Assembly: GCF_022828475.1 (NCBI RefSeq)
Contig: NZ_CP059557.1
Location: 1,488,001-1,552,000 of the forward strand
Origin: Saccharopolyspora gloriosae
Lineage (GTDB): Bacteria > Actinomycetota > Actinomycetes > Mycobacteriales > Pseudonocardiaceae
Direction of reading: 5' to 3'
DNA length: 64,000 nucleotides
Shown here: positions 8,683 to 17,688 of the stretch, one piece after another
Layout: every line of letters starts with the position of its first letter
How positions within the stretch are numbered: position 1 is the first letter of the stretch
Program-made: the position numbers and the translations under genes
Notes under the pieces: model-generated
The model's database searches: none
Told to the model about the DNA's origin: nothing
The model's input: only the letters and a program-made list of their open reading frames with translations

Positions 8683-8756
8683 CTAACACGCTGTACTAGC
8701 GAGTCGAGTCACAAGCTAGCACAGCGTGTTAGAAAAGCGCTATCACGGCGTGCTAG
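8683..8756. promoter_or_regulatory. Three copies of a 17-bp TetR-type operator
   Basis: Three palindromes fit CTAnnACnnnGTnnTAG: 8683-8699 (CTAACACGCTGTACTAG), 8716-8732 (CTAGCACAGCGTGTTAG) and 8740-8756 (CTATCACGGCGTGCTAG). Starts are 33 and 24 bases apart. They fill the space between the divergent membrane gene and the TetR gene, so they very likely bind that regulator. Confidence 0.75.
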
Positions 8757-8779
8757 TACTGTGCGGGGTGGAGGTGGAC

Positions 8780-9397
8780 ATGGACGACTCGGATGGCCCG
8801 GTGTTGAGCACCCGGCACCGGATCCTGGTGGCGGCGGCGACGATGATCGGCGAGGACGCGGCCGCGCGGTTGAGCGTGCGGGCGGTCGCCGCGCGGGCCG
8901 GGGTGAGCACGGGCTCGCTGCGGTACCACTTCCCGACCCAGCGGGCGCTGCGGGACGCGGTGCTCGCCGGCATCTACGACACGGTGGCCTCGGACGACGC
9001 GATCCACGACCGGTCGATGCCGCCACGGGATCGATTGGTCGCGTGCCTCCGGCAGGTGCTCACGCCGGTCGGGGCGGGGCAGGAGGCGCGCGCGGCTTTC
9101 GGGAAGATCTACGAGGGATTCATCGCGCCCGAGCCGAGCGAGGATGTCAGCGCGGCGTACCTCGGCATGGAGCGCGAGGGCCTGCGCCGCACCGAGTACT
9201 GGCTGACCGTCCTGGTGGACGAAGGCGTGCTCGCCGAGGGCGACAACGCGCGGCGCGCGAGATTCTTGACGACGGTCCTCAACGGACTCTCGCTCGAGCG
9301 CGCGTTGCCCGCCGAGGACTCCCTGCTGGCGGCCGAGGCGGACACCCTCTACCTGGCCGTCGACTGCGTCCTGCGGGACGGGGTTTCGTCCAGCTGA
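8780..9397 (+). CDS. TetR-family transcriptional regulator
   Basis: The 205-residue protein has an N-terminal TetR DNA-binding domain: TRHRILVAAATMIGED, then LSVRAVAARAGVSTGSLRYHF with the helix-turn-helix and the typical LRYHF ending. The rest is an all-helical ligand and dimer domain with no recognisable ligand signature. ATG 8780 was chosen because it follows GGTGGAGG; an upstream in-frame start at 8726 would lie inside the operators. It probably represses itself and the divergent membrane gene through the sites at 8683-8756. Confidence 0.88.
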   Translation: MDDSDGPVLSTRHRILVAAATMIGEDAAARLSVRAVAARAGVSTGSLRYHFPTQRALRDAVLAGIYDTVASDDAIHDRSMPPRDRLVACLRQVLTPVGAGQEARAAFGKIYEGFIAPEPSEDVSAAYLGMEREGLRRTEYWLTVLVDEGVLAEGDNARRARFLTTVLNGLSLERALPAEDSLLAAEADTLYLAVDCVLRDGVSSS

Positions 9398-9413
9398 TGC
9401 GGGGGCGTTGACC

Positions 9414-9464
9414 GAGTGAACGGCCTGTTCGTCTGATCCGGTTGGACGAACAGGCCGTTCACTC
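9414..9464. terminator. Bidirectional hairpin terminator
   Basis: A perfect 20-base-pair inverted repeat, GAGTGAACGGCCTGTTCGTC at 9414-9433 and its complement at 9445-9464, with an 11-base loop. It separates the convergent TetR and DUF4190 genes. Confidence 0.85.
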
Positions 9465-9476
9465 CGACAGGTCGAG

Positions 9477-10229
9477 TCAGAACGGGCCGTGGAAATAGGC
9501 GGTGTCGGTGGCGAGGAAGTTCGGTTGCACCGAGATCCGCAGTTCACCGGAGTCCGAGGCGATCTGGAAAGCCCTGGTGAGGGTGAGCGTGCCGCCCGGC
9601 GGGATCTGGGCGTTGGCGAAGTGGTCGTCGGAGTAGACGGGTTGGGTGACGCGGCCGTCGTGGGTCGCGGTGATCTCCCAGAGGATCGGGTTGATCTCGT
9701 CGTCGGTGCCGTTGGTGATGGTCAGGTCGACCTCGACCGCGCGGGCTCCGGAAGGCAGCTCGTAAGGGTTGGACTTCTTGTACTTCCGCGGTTCGGAGAC
9801 CTGCACGGATTCGCCGCCGTTCCAGGTGTGGGTCTGGCCGAAGGCGAGCTCGATCGGGGCGTCCGAGACGTCCGGTGAATCTCCGCCCGGCACCGGGCTT
9901 TGCTGCGCTTCGGTGCCGAGTGATTCGGACTGCTTCGCGGCCTCGTTCGCGGCGGTACCGATGATGCCGACCCAGGCGACGCAGATCAGCAGCCCGATTC
10001 CGGCGAGCACGGTGCCGGTGATCGCCATGCCCTGGTTGGTGGCCTGGCCGTTGCGGGCTCGGATGATGCCGAGGACGCCGAAGATGAGGCCGAGGATGCC
10101 CAGCGGCCAGGCGATCACACCGATGAGCGGGATGAACGAGAACAGCAGGGCGAGCAGCCCCAGCACGAAGCCGGCGGTCCCGATCCCGTTCTTCGGGGCG
10201 GTCGGCGGTGGGGGAACTACTGCGGACAT
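9477..10229 (-). CDS. DUF4190 membrane protein with outer beta domain
   Basis: The 250-residue protein starts MSAVVPPPPTAPKNGIG. It has two membrane helices at about residues 20-57 and 70-92, with the DUF4190 pattern GFVLGLLALLFSFIPLIG and LGILGLIFGVLGIIRARNGQ. An outer linker (SESLGTEAQQSPVPGG) leads to a C-terminal beta domain of about 115 residues resembling DUF4352-type immunoglobulin-like domains (VEVDLTITNGTDDEINPILWEI). ATG 10229 follows GGAGGAAAA. Function is unknown; such proteins are often surface-exposed. A broken paralogue lies immediately upstream at 10352-10576. Confidence 0.8.
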   Translation of the reverse strand: MSAVVPPPPTAPKNGIGTAGFVLGLLALLFSFIPLIGVIAWPLGILGLIFGVLGIIRARNGQATNQGMAITGTVLAGIGLLICVAWVGIIGTAANEAAKQSESLGTEAQQSPVPGGDSPDVSDAPIELAFGQTHTWNGGESVQVSEPRKYKKSNPYELPSGARAVEVDLTITNGTDDEINPILWEITATHDGRVTQPVYSDDHFANAQIPPGGTLTLTRAFQIASDSGELRISVQPNFLATDTAYFHGPF

Positions 10230-10351
10230 GACTTTTCCTCCGAGGGGGAGCTGAACCGAACGGCCCGGAACCAACGCGGGCACCTGTGGGGGCGTTGCGC
10301 CCGCAGGATGGTTTCAGCGGAAGTCCGTCTTGTTCGCACTTTCGAATCGTT

Positions 10352-10576
10352 TTACACGTAAGGGTGCAATCGACGGAAAACCCCGTGCCCGCGCGGGTTT
10401 TGTGCTATTTGCGATGCGGCGAGCGAGCTCGATCCGTTGCGGCAAGAGGGAAACCGCCCGATCATTCCGATGATCGGGATGAGTGAGAACAGTGCGGTGA
10501 GCAGTCCGAGAACGATTGCCGCGGTGCCGATCCCGTTGTGAGGGGCGGTCAGGTGGGGAGGCGGAACGATGGACAT
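10352..10576 (-). pseudogene. Truncated DUF4190 paralogue
   Basis: From ATG 10576, with ribosome site GGAGGAACC, the frame reads MSIVPPPHLTAPHNGIGTA and then VLGLLTALFSLIPIIGMI. This matches the N-terminus of the neighbouring DUF4190 protein closely, and the DNA upstream of both starts is also alike. After residue 42 the similarity stops, the frame turns basic and polar, and it ends at 74 residues without the second membrane helix or outer domain. It looks like a decayed tandem duplicate. Between it and hsdR (10577-10861) I see no gene, only the probable hsdR promoter region. Confidence 0.7.
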
Positions 10577-10861
10577 GGCAGGTTCCTCCACTGGAGAAAC
10601 GCTCAGTTGAGCGGACCCGGCGCAGTGCCGGTAGCAACATGGGATCCGTTCAGCTCCAACGTTCGTTACACCGCGTTCCGGGTGGTCTCCGGGCAGGTGA
10701 GCGTTGAGCAGGCCAAAAATCGTTGCCACCAAAAGCATTTGGCTGATCACGTCACGCTCCGGACTTGCGTGAGTCACGATCACGTGAGCACTGATCCTTG
10801 TACGGTGCGTCACGGATTGATACGTTGTGCGGCTGTTTCGATCACGTCGGGGAGGACGTTC

Positions 10862-13800
10862 ATGGGGTCAGGCGACGGCGAGGACGAACTGGAGCGGTTC
10901 GCGCGGCGATCACCGAACTTCGGATTCCTGGCGGATGTTGACGCCCTCACCGCCTGGCTGGGTGCCAGTGCCGAGGCCTACGCGCTCACCGACCCGGCTG
11001 TGGCGATGTTCAAAGCCCGCCAGTTCGGCGAGGCGATGGCGAAGTGGCTGGTGAAGAAGTCCGGCGCCCGAGTCAGCGGTGATCGTCAGGCCGACCGGCT
11101 GCGTGCGCTCGGGGATGCGGGCGTGGCCGAGGGCAAGGTCGCCGACGCGTTCCACGAGATCCGCAAGGCGGGCAACGTCGCGGTGCACGAGTTCTACGCG
11201 GATCGCAAGCAGGCGTTGCGCGCGGTGGAGCGCTGTTTTCAGCTCGGGTACTGGCTGCATCGCGGTGCGCTGGGGGATCGGACGGTGCGGTCTTTCGTAC
11301 CGCCGTCGCAGCTGCGTGGTCCGGATCCGGTATCGGACAAGGAGCGGCGTGAGCGCGACGAGCTCCAGGACGAGCTGGAGCAGCACCGGGCGAAGTTGTT
11401 CGAGACGCGCAGTGACCTGGAGTCGGAGCAGGTCGCGCGGCAGCGGGTCGAAGCGCAGCTGAATCGGCTTTCTCAGCAGGCCGCGGAGAGCGACCGGCTC
11501 ACGAAGCACCAGTCCGACATGCTCGACCGCCTGATGGCGGAGCGCGACGCGGCGAAGCCGGAGAAGGTCACCGCTTCGCAACGGGAGCACTTCGTCCGCC
11601 GGATGCGCGGTGCCACGAAGCCGCCGCTGACGGAGAAGGAGGTCAGGGCGAGGCTGGAGGAAGAGCTCGGCCTGGCCGGCTGGGCGGTGCAGGAGCGCAA
11701 CGAGCTGGATCTGGTGCACCACAAGGGTGTTGCCGTGCGGGAGGTGCACACGCGGGGCGGTTATGCCGACTATCTGCTGTACGTGGACGAACAGCCGGTG
11801 GGCGTGATCGAGACGAAGCGCGAGGGCGATGACCTGACGGCCGCGCAGGTTCAGGCGGCGAACTACGCGCACGGGTTGACGGCGGCGCAGAAGCTCAAGG
11901 CGTGGCGGGATCCGCTGCCGTTCCAGTACGTCACAGACGGCAACGCGGTCCGGTTCTACAACGGCCTGGATCCGGATCCGCGGAGCCGCCGGATTTTCGC
12001 GGTGCACCAGCCGGGCACGATCGCGCGCTGGATGAAGCAGGCGGACGAGGATCCGGATGCTCCGACGTTGCGGGCGAAGCTGGCGCGGTTGCCGCAGTTG
12101 TCGTTGGCGGGCCAGTCGTTGCGCAAGGCGCAGCGCGGCGCCATCGAGGGCTTGGAGGAGTCGCTGGCGGCGAACCGGCAGCGGGCGCTGATCCAGATGG
12201 CGACGGGCGCGGGCAAGACTTACATGGCGGCCAGCAGCACCTATCGGTGGTTGCGGCACGCGGGTGCCCGCAAAGTGCTGTTCTTGGTGGACCGCAACAA
12301 CCTCGGTGACCAGGCCAAGGACGAGTTCTGCAATTACCGGGTGCCGGATGGCGGCAGGCAGTTCAAGGAGCTCTACAACACCGAGAAGCTGGTCGGCGAT
12401 GTGGTGCCGGAGTCGTTGAACGTCACGGTCTGCACGATCCAGCGGCTGTGGCTGACGTTGACCGAGCGGGACAATCCGGGCGGTGACGATGAGGAGGCCG
12501 AGTCCCGCGTCGAGGACGAGACCGGTGACGTGCCGGTGGAGGTCGGCTACAACTCGGCGATTCCGCCGGAGACGTTCGACTTCATCGTCGTCGACGAGTG
12601 CCACCGCTCGATCTACGGCAAGTGGCGCGCGGTGCTGGAGTACTTCGACGCTTTCTTGGTGGGTTTGACGGCGACGCCGTTGCCGATGACGTACGGGTTC
12701 TTCGATCAGAACCTCGTCAGCGAGTACAGCTATGACGAGTCGGTCGCTGATGGCGTGAACGTGCAGTTCGAGGTGTATCGGATCGGCACGCGGATCGAGC
12801 AGGACGGTTCGACGATCGGCAAGGGCACGGTGGTGCCGGTGCGGAACACGAAGACGCGCCGGGAACGCTTGGAGGACTTGGACGAGGATCACGTCTACAG
12901 CGGTAAGCAGGAAGGCCGCCGGACGTTGTCGAAGTCCAGGCTGCACACGGTGGTCGAGGAGTTCCGGAAGAAGTTGTGGTCGGACATCTTCCCGGAGCAG
13001 CGCGACCGCCGGATCGTGCCGAAGACGTTGATCTTCGCGAAGTCCGATGAGCACGCCGAAGAGATCGTGGAGACGGTCAAGAACGTCTTCGGCAAGGGAG
13101 ATTCGTTCGTCCAGAAGATCACGGCGAAGGCGAAGCAGCCGAAGCAGCGGTTGAAGAACTTCCAGACGAACCCGGAGCTGCGGATCGCGGTGACGGTGGA
13201 CATGATCGCGACCGGTACGGACGTGAAGTCGCTGGAGGTCGTGTTCTTCCTGCGGGAACCCAAGACCTGGTACCTGTTCGAGCAGATGAAGGGCCGTGGC
13301 GCCCGGACGATCGACGATGACGATTTGCGGCGGGTCACTCCGGACGCGCACAAGAAGACGCATTTCGTGATCGTGGACGCGGTGGGTGTCACCGACAGCC
13401 CGCGGATCGAGACGCGGCCGTTGCAGCAGTTCACCGAACGCCAGATCAGTTTGGAGAAGTTGCTGCGCAAGACCGGCGCGGGGGAGCTGAGCACGGACGA
13501 GTTCAGCACCTTGGCGGGCCGGGTGAGCGCGCTGCACGCGCGGCTCAGCGACGAGGAGCGCGCCGAGGTTTCGGAGTTGTCCGGGGAGCCGATCGACGAA
13601 GTGGTCTCGACGATGGTCCGGGCGGCCGGGGCGGATCAGCGCAGCGAGACCTTCCACGCCGCAGGGAAGGCGGCGGTGGCGGGCCTGGAGCAGGATTCGC
13701 ACGGCTACGAGGAGAAGTACGAGAGCGCCGGGACCCAGGCCGTCCAGGACATGACGGAGGACGCGCTTCGTCCGCTGGCGGGCAATCCGGATTTGCGCAA

Positions 13801-14440
13801 CCGACTGCTGGAGTTGCGCCGCGCGCACGACCTGGTGATCGACGAGGTCAGCCGGGACGAGGTGAAGATCAGCCGCAGGCTCACCGCGGAGGAGCGGGCC
13901 AGGGAGAAGGTCGGTTCGTTCCGCCAGTACATGCGCGAACACCAAGCCGAGATCGCGCCGCTGGAGATCGCGTTCCGCGAACGGCGCGGGCTGCACGAGG
14001 TGTACGACGCGTTGCAGCGCTTGTCGAAGCGCTTGGCACGGCCACCGCACCAGTGGACGCCGCAGACCCTGCTGGACGCCTACGACGAACTCGGCAAGGT
14101 CGGCTCGCGGCGGACGGTGGAGGCCGGGGTACCGGAACTGGTCGGTATCATCCGGCACGAACTGGGCTTGGACGACGAGGTCCGGCCGTACGCCGAGCTG
14201 GTGCGGGAGCGCTACGAGGCGTGGCTGCTGCGGCAGAAGCAGCAGGACGTCACGTTCACCGTCGACCAGCGGTGGTGGCTGGACACGATCCGTGACGTGG
14301 TCTGCCGCAACATCACCATCGAGGTGGAGGACCTGCGGCAAGACCCGTTCACCGAACGCGGCGGAACCCAGGGCTTCCAGCGGGCCTTCCCGAACGCCCG
14401 CGACATCCTCGACGAGCTGAACCAGGAGCTGAGCGCGTGA
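10862..14440 (+). CDS. hsdR: Type I restriction enzyme, R (translocase/nuclease) subunit
   Basis: HsdR gives the type I complex its ATP-driven DNA translocation and cleavage. The 1192-residue protein has an N-terminal DUF4145-like helical part, a coiled coil (about 150-230), and the HSDR_N nuclease core with ADYLLYVDEQPVGVIETK (the D...E-x-K motif near 316). A superfamily 2 helicase follows: Walker A ATGAGKTYMA near 447, DECH near 577, TATP, and the motif VI-like QMKGRGART. An EcoEI_R_C-type tail ends it. ATG 10862 follows GGGGAGGACG; the open frame extends 108 codons further up but without similarity. Its stop overlaps hsdS (GTGA). Confidence 0.93.
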   Translation: MGSGDGEDELERFARRSPNFGFLADVDALTAWLGASAEAYALTDPAVAMFKARQFGEAMAKWLVKKSGARVSGDRQADRLRALGDAGVAEGKVADAFHEIRKAGNVAVHEFYADRKQALRAVERCFQLGYWLHRGALGDRTVRSFVPPSQLRGPDPVSDKERRERDELQDELEQHRAKLFETRSDLESEQVARQRVEAQLNRLSQQAAESDRLTKHQSDMLDRLMAERDAAKPEKVTASQREHFVRRMRGATKPPLTEKEVRARLEEELGLAGWAVQERNELDLVHHKGVAVREVHTRGGYADYLLYVDEQPVGVIETKREGDDLTAAQVQAANYAHGLTAAQKLKAWRDPLPFQYVTDGNAVRFYNGLDPDPRSRRIFAVHQPGTIARWMKQADEDPDAPTLRAKLARLPQLSLAGQSLRKAQRGAIEGLEESLAANRQRALIQMATGAGKTYMAASSTYRWLRHAGARKVLFLVDRNNLGDQAKDEFCNYRVPDGGRQFKELYNTEKLVGDVVPESLNVTVCTIQRLWLTLTERDNPGGDDEEAESRVEDETGDVPVEVGYNSAIPPETFDFIVVDECHRSIYGKWRAVLEYFDAFLVGLTATPLPMTYGFFDQNLVSEYSYDESVADGVNVQFEVYRIGTRIEQDGSTIGKGTVVPVRNTKTRRERLEDLDEDHVYSGKQEGRRTLSKSRLHTVVEEFRKKLWSDIFPEQRDRRIVPKTLIFAKSDEHAEEIVETVKNVFGKGDSFVQKITAKAKQPKQRLKNFQTNPELRIAVTVDMIATGTDVKSLEVVFFLREPKTWYLFEQMKGRGARTIDDDDLRRVTPDAHKKTHFVIVDAVGVTDSPRIETRPLQQFTERQISLEKLLRKTGAGELSTDEFSTLAGRVSALHARLSDEERAEVSELSGEPIDEVVSTMVRAAGADQRSETFHAAGKAAVAGLEQDSHGYEEKYESAGTQAVQDMTEDALRPLAGNPDLRNRLLELRRAHDLVIDEVSRDEVKISRRLTAEERAREKVGSFRQYMREHQAEIAPLEIAFRERRGLHEVYDALQRLSKRLARPPHQWTPQTLLDAYDELGKVGSRRTVEAGVPELVGIIRHELGLDDEVRPYAELVRERYEAWLLRQKQQDVTFTVDQRWWLDTIRDVVCRNITIEVEDLRQDPFTERGGTQGFQRAFPNARDILDELNQELSA

Positions 14441-15870
14441 GCGATCTGCCGGACGGATGGGAATGGACGACCCTGGGGGAGATCGCGAGCACGACGCTGG
14501 GCAAGATGCTCGATCGCAGCAAATCGTCTGGTGAACTGACGGTTCCTTATTTGCGCAATGTCAACGTCCAGTGGGGCTCGATCAGCTTGGACTCCTTGCT
14601 GGAGATGAGCATGTCGCCCGATGAACTTGAGGTATTTTCGCTCGTCGCCGGTGACTTGCTGGTGTGTGAAGGCGGAGAAGTCGGGCGGTCGGCAATCTGG
14701 CAGGGGCAACGAACTGGGATCTCGTTTCAGAAGGCGCTGCATCGCGTTCGGCCCCTTGGTGAGATCGACTCGCGGTACCTGCTGTACTTTTTGCGAAACA
14801 TTGCATCTACCGGCGAAATCTTGAGCTACGCGACCGGTAGCACTATCAAGCACCTTCCGCAACAGAAGCTGAAAGAGATCAGAATACCGCTTCCGCCGTT
14901 GGCGGAGCAGCGCCGCATCGTCGCCGCCCTCGAAGGTCATCTGTCCAGGCTGGATGCTGGCCGTGCGCTAGTCGACTCAGCTGAGGCAAGGTTGCGTAAA
15001 ATGCCACTTTTGATCGCCAATGAGGCTGCGGAAGTGTGCGAAAGTTCCCGAAGTCCTGGCTTTTTTACCAATGGAAATCGATCCGATATTACAATTGGCC
15101 CCTTTGGTAGTAGCCTGAAGGTGTCGGACTATGAGAAGTATGGCGTGCCACTCGTATTCGTGAGAAATATCCGATCCGGAAGTTTCGGCGGATCTGACGG
15201 GAAGTATATTTCCCAGAGTAAATCTCTCGAATTATCTGCGCATTCCGTTCGGCGTGGCGATATTTTGATTACGAAAATGGGCGACCCTCCTGGTGATGCC
15301 GCCGTTTATTCGCTGGCTGAGGATGGGGTGATAACCGCTGACTGTATCCGGATTCGGCCAAGGGGGGAGATAAATCCGGATCTGGTTTCGTTGCTGATTG
15401 GTTCCAGTGTGGTCCGTCGGAAAATCTTGTCCATAACAAGCGGTGTTGCTCAAAAGAAGGTCAACCTAAAAAGATTTCGTGAGGAGATTGAGATTCCTTA
15501 CCCGCGACTGGAGGACCAGGGGGCGCTGTTCAGTCGAGCGAGCCAATGGTTGTCCGCGTCGAACCGGTTAGCGGAGGAAGTTTCTCAAGCCACGGCTCGT
15601 TTTGGGCGGTTGCGGCAGTCCTTGTTGCGAGAGGCATTCGCCGGGCGGTTGGTGGAGCAGGATTCGGGGGATGAGCCTGCTTCCGTTTTGTTGGAGCGGA
15701 TTCGGGCTGAGCGGGAGAATGCGCCGAAGGTGGGGCGTGGGCGGAAGCCTCGTGGCGTGAAGAAGGCCGGGGGCGATGGCGCTGCGGCGGGGACGACGTT
15801 CGATTCAGGGCGGCCGTTGCCGGAGCCGGTGGGGCGAGGGACGCAGGACTCGCTCGATTTGGGGCTGTGA
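14437..15870 (+). CDS. hsdS: Type I restriction-modification specificity subunit
   Basis: HsdS carries the two target-recognition domains that set the DNA sequence recognised by the complex. The 477-residue protein has the two-repeat layout: TRD1 (about 1-150), a conserved spacer IRIPLPPLAEQRRIVAALEGHLSRLDAG, TRD2 (about 205-365), then a second spacer ending RQSLLREAFAGRLVEQD. GTG 14437 overlaps the hsdR stop. The DNA for TRD2 (about 15000-15540) is much poorer in G+C than its neighbours, near 40-45% in two lines I counted, which points to TRD exchange by transfer. The C-terminus adds a basic GRGRKPRGVKKAGG stretch. Confidence 0.92.
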   Translation: MSDLPDGWEWTTLGEIASTTLGKMLDRSKSSGELTVPYLRNVNVQWGSISLDSLLEMSMSPDELEVFSLVAGDLLVCEGGEVGRSAIWQGQRTGISFQKALHRVRPLGEIDSRYLLYFLRNIASTGEILSYATGSTIKHLPQQKLKEIRIPLPPLAEQRRIVAALEGHLSRLDAGRALVDSAEARLRKMPLLIANEAAEVCESSRSPGFFTNGNRSDITIGPFGSSLKVSDYEKYGVPLVFVRNIRSGSFGGSDGKYISQSKSLELSAHSVRRGDILITKMGDPPGDAAVYSLAEDGVITADCIRIRPRGEINPDLVSLLIGSSVVRRKILSITSGVAQKKVNLKRFREEIEIPYPRLEDQGALFSRASQWLSASNRLAEEVSQATARFGRLRQSLLREAFAGRLVEQDSGDEPASVLLERIRAERENAPKVGRGRKPRGVKKAGGDGAAAGTTFDSGRPLPEPVGRGTQDSLDLGL

Positions 15871-15894
15871 ACGTCAGTTTTCCGTGTCGGATGG

Positions 15895-16503
15895 TCACCG
15901 TAGTTGCAGTTTGTCTAGGGCGAGGTTGTTCGCGGTGGCGGGTCCTTGGTGGACCGAGTAGACGATGCCGTTGTAGACGAGGTCCCAGAGCGCGCGCTTG
16001 CGTTGGAGCTGACGCAGCGAGGCGCCAGCGAAGCCGCCGTGGATGTCGGTCAGCTCGATACCGATGGATTGGCCACCTGCTTGGTATTCGACCGTGACTT
16101 TCCGGATTTCGTACAACTTGACGTACGTTTTGCTGCTGGTGGCGAACCAGTCCGCGCCCGCTGAGAATCCTTTGCGGCGGCCAATGAAGTACGAGACGAT
16201 CGGTGGCCAAATCGCAAAGAGCCAGAGCCACCAAGTGCTCATCCAGGAGAATCCCCAGTCGCGGATGCAAAAGAATCCTACGATTGCTAATCCTAGAAAA
16301 ATTCCACCTATGGTCGAGTCGCTCTCTTCGGCTTGGTACCACTCCAGTAGTGGGCCTTCTCCTTTAGGGGCTTGGGGAAACTTTGCTCGGCTCTTGTTTG
16401 TTTTTCCTTCGGTCTTCCACTTTGTGATCACGGGGGCTTGTGGCGGCCGGGGCTCGCCGGTTGTCACGTCGGGCTTCGGAGCCGCTTTCGGCACGCCACC
16501 CAC
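15895..16503 (-). CDS. Membrane protein with PH-like C-terminal domain, downstream of the WXG-type gene
   Basis: This 202-residue protein starts at GTG 16503 after GGGAGAAAG. The first 60 residues are polar and proline/lysine-rich. Two membrane helices follow at about 65-80 and 88-107 (WWLWLFAIWPPIVSYFIG). The C-terminal 95 residues (WFATSSKTYVKLYEIRKVTVEY, and so on) look like a small PH-like beta domain. It lies 31 bases after the stop of the long WXG-type gene on the same strand, and its G+C content is lower than average. A link to that gene as a partner or membrane anchor is inferred from position only. Confidence 0.6.
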   Translation of the reverse strand: MGGVPKAAPKPDVTTGEPRPPQAPVITKWKTEGKTNKSRAKFPQAPKGEGPLLEWYQAEESDSTIGGIFLGLAIVGFFCIRDWGFSWMSTWWLWLFAIWPPIVSYFIGRRKGFSAGADWFATSSKTYVKLYEIRKVTVEYQAGGQSIGIELTDIHGGFAGASLRQLQRKRALWDLVYNGIVYSVHQGPATANNLALDKLQLR

Positions 16504-16534
16504 CTTTCTCCCTGGGGCTTCGCAGGAGGCAAGC

Positions 16535-17686
16535 TTAGTCGAAGAGGTTCCAGCCCTCGTCTACGGCGATGCCGACCCCGATTCCGATGATCGCGCCTCC
16601 GATGACCCCAACCGGGCCGCCGAAGGCTGCGCCGATCGCCGCGCCGGATACCGCGCCGGACACGAACGAAGCTCCACCTGACACGGCCGCTTGAGTGGCG
16701 TCTTTCCCCTGGCTGATGTCGTATCCCACGCCGGCCGCAGTAAAGCCCAGTCCGATGAACGGCAACTTCTGGGCAAGCTTGGTCGACCCTCTGAGTAGCG
16801 CGTTCGTTGAAGTCGGAGTGTGTGCCGGTGCGAGCTTGAGGTCGAGAAAGGTCTTCGCTCGGTCCGGTAGTTTGTCCATCGCGGCTGCGATTCGGGTCGG
16901 GTAGGCCTCGGCGAGGGCGGTCGCTTTGGCGGTGCTGCGTTCGGCGGCGAGTTGGGCGGCTTGGAAGCGGCCTGCCGCGCTCATGCTGGTGTTCTGGGCG
17001 AGTTTCCCCGGCAACTCGGCTGATTTCACGCTATCGGCGATCGCTTTCCACTTCGATGAGTTCGCGGTGACCGCTCCGGCCAAACCGGTCGAAACATCTC
17101 CCAAGGTCAGTGACAGCTTGACCGGGTCGACGACTCCTGCGACGGAGCGGACGATCACGTTCTGGGAGTCGGTTTCGGTTTTCTTCGCTTGTGCGACGGT
17201 TTCGGCGGCTTCGCGGTAGGCCTTGATCTTGCGCTGGTAGTCGGCTGCGGCTGCTACGGAAGCGTTGTGGTGTTGCGTCTGCTGCTGGGTGGCGGAGCCG
17301 TCGGAAGGCAGCGGTGCCGGCTCGGGCGGCGCGTCTCCCGGTGGCTGGATCTTGAAACCGTTGATCTTCAGGCCGCCGTCGGTCGCCGCGTCGCGGGCGT
17401 GCTGCATCTGGGCTCGGGCGGTGCGCAGGCCGTCGGCGTGGATCTCCATCGCGCTGCACACTTCGGAGACCATCTGCACGGTGTCACCCGCCATCCGCGC
17501 GCCTTGGAAGGCGACGTCGCGGAAGGCGTCACCGGCGGCTCCCGCCCAACCGGTTTCGGAGCCGCCGCCGGCGCGGAGGTAGTCCTGCTCGGCTTGCTCA
17601 ATGTTCGCCGAGGTGTCGCGCAGCCACTGGCAGGTGGCGGTGAAACTCTCCGGGTCACCCTTGATCTCGGTGTCGAGTTCTTCCAC
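16535..17686 (-). CDS. Long WXG100-like type VII secretion substrate with glycine-rich hydrophobic end
   Basis: The 383-residue protein opens with an ESX/WXG100-type helical hairpin of about 100 residues, with the turn GWAGAAGDAF. A proline/glutamine linker follows (PPEPAPLPSDGSATQQQTQ), then a long alanine-rich helical region. The C-terminus has two glycine-zipper hydrophobic segments (FVSGAVSGAAIGAAFGGPVG, then GGAIIGIGVGIAV) ending DEGWNLFD. The layout is that of long WXG/LXG proteins exported by type VII systems, some of which are toxins. I see no catalytic motif; pore formation by the zipper segments is possible but unproven. GTG 17686 lies two bases after the stop of the small upstream gene. 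Confidence 0.65.
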   Translation of the reverse strand: MEELDTEIKGDPESFTATCQWLRDTSANIEQAEQDYLRAGGGSETGWAGAAGDAFRDVAFQGARMAGDTVQMVSEVCSAMEIHADGLRTARAQMQHARDAATDGGLKINGFKIQPPGDAPPEPAPLPSDGSATQQQTQHHNASVAAAADYQRKIKAYREAAETVAQAKKTETDSQNVIVRSVAGVVDPVKLSLTLGDVSTGLAGAVTANSSKWKAIADSVKSAELPGKLAQNTSMSAAGRFQAAQLAAERSTAKATALAEAYPTRIAAAMDKLPDRAKTFLDLKLAPAHTPTSTNALLRGSTKLAQKLPFIGLGFTAAGVGYDISQGKDATQAAVSGGASFVSGAVSGAAIGAAFGGPVGVIGGAIIGIGVGIAVDEGWNLFD

Positions 17687-17688
17687 CG

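Noticed and set aside
10910-14341. 1143-codon minus-strand open frame
   Set aside because: Antisense shadow of hsdR, which has clear helicase and nuclease motifs.
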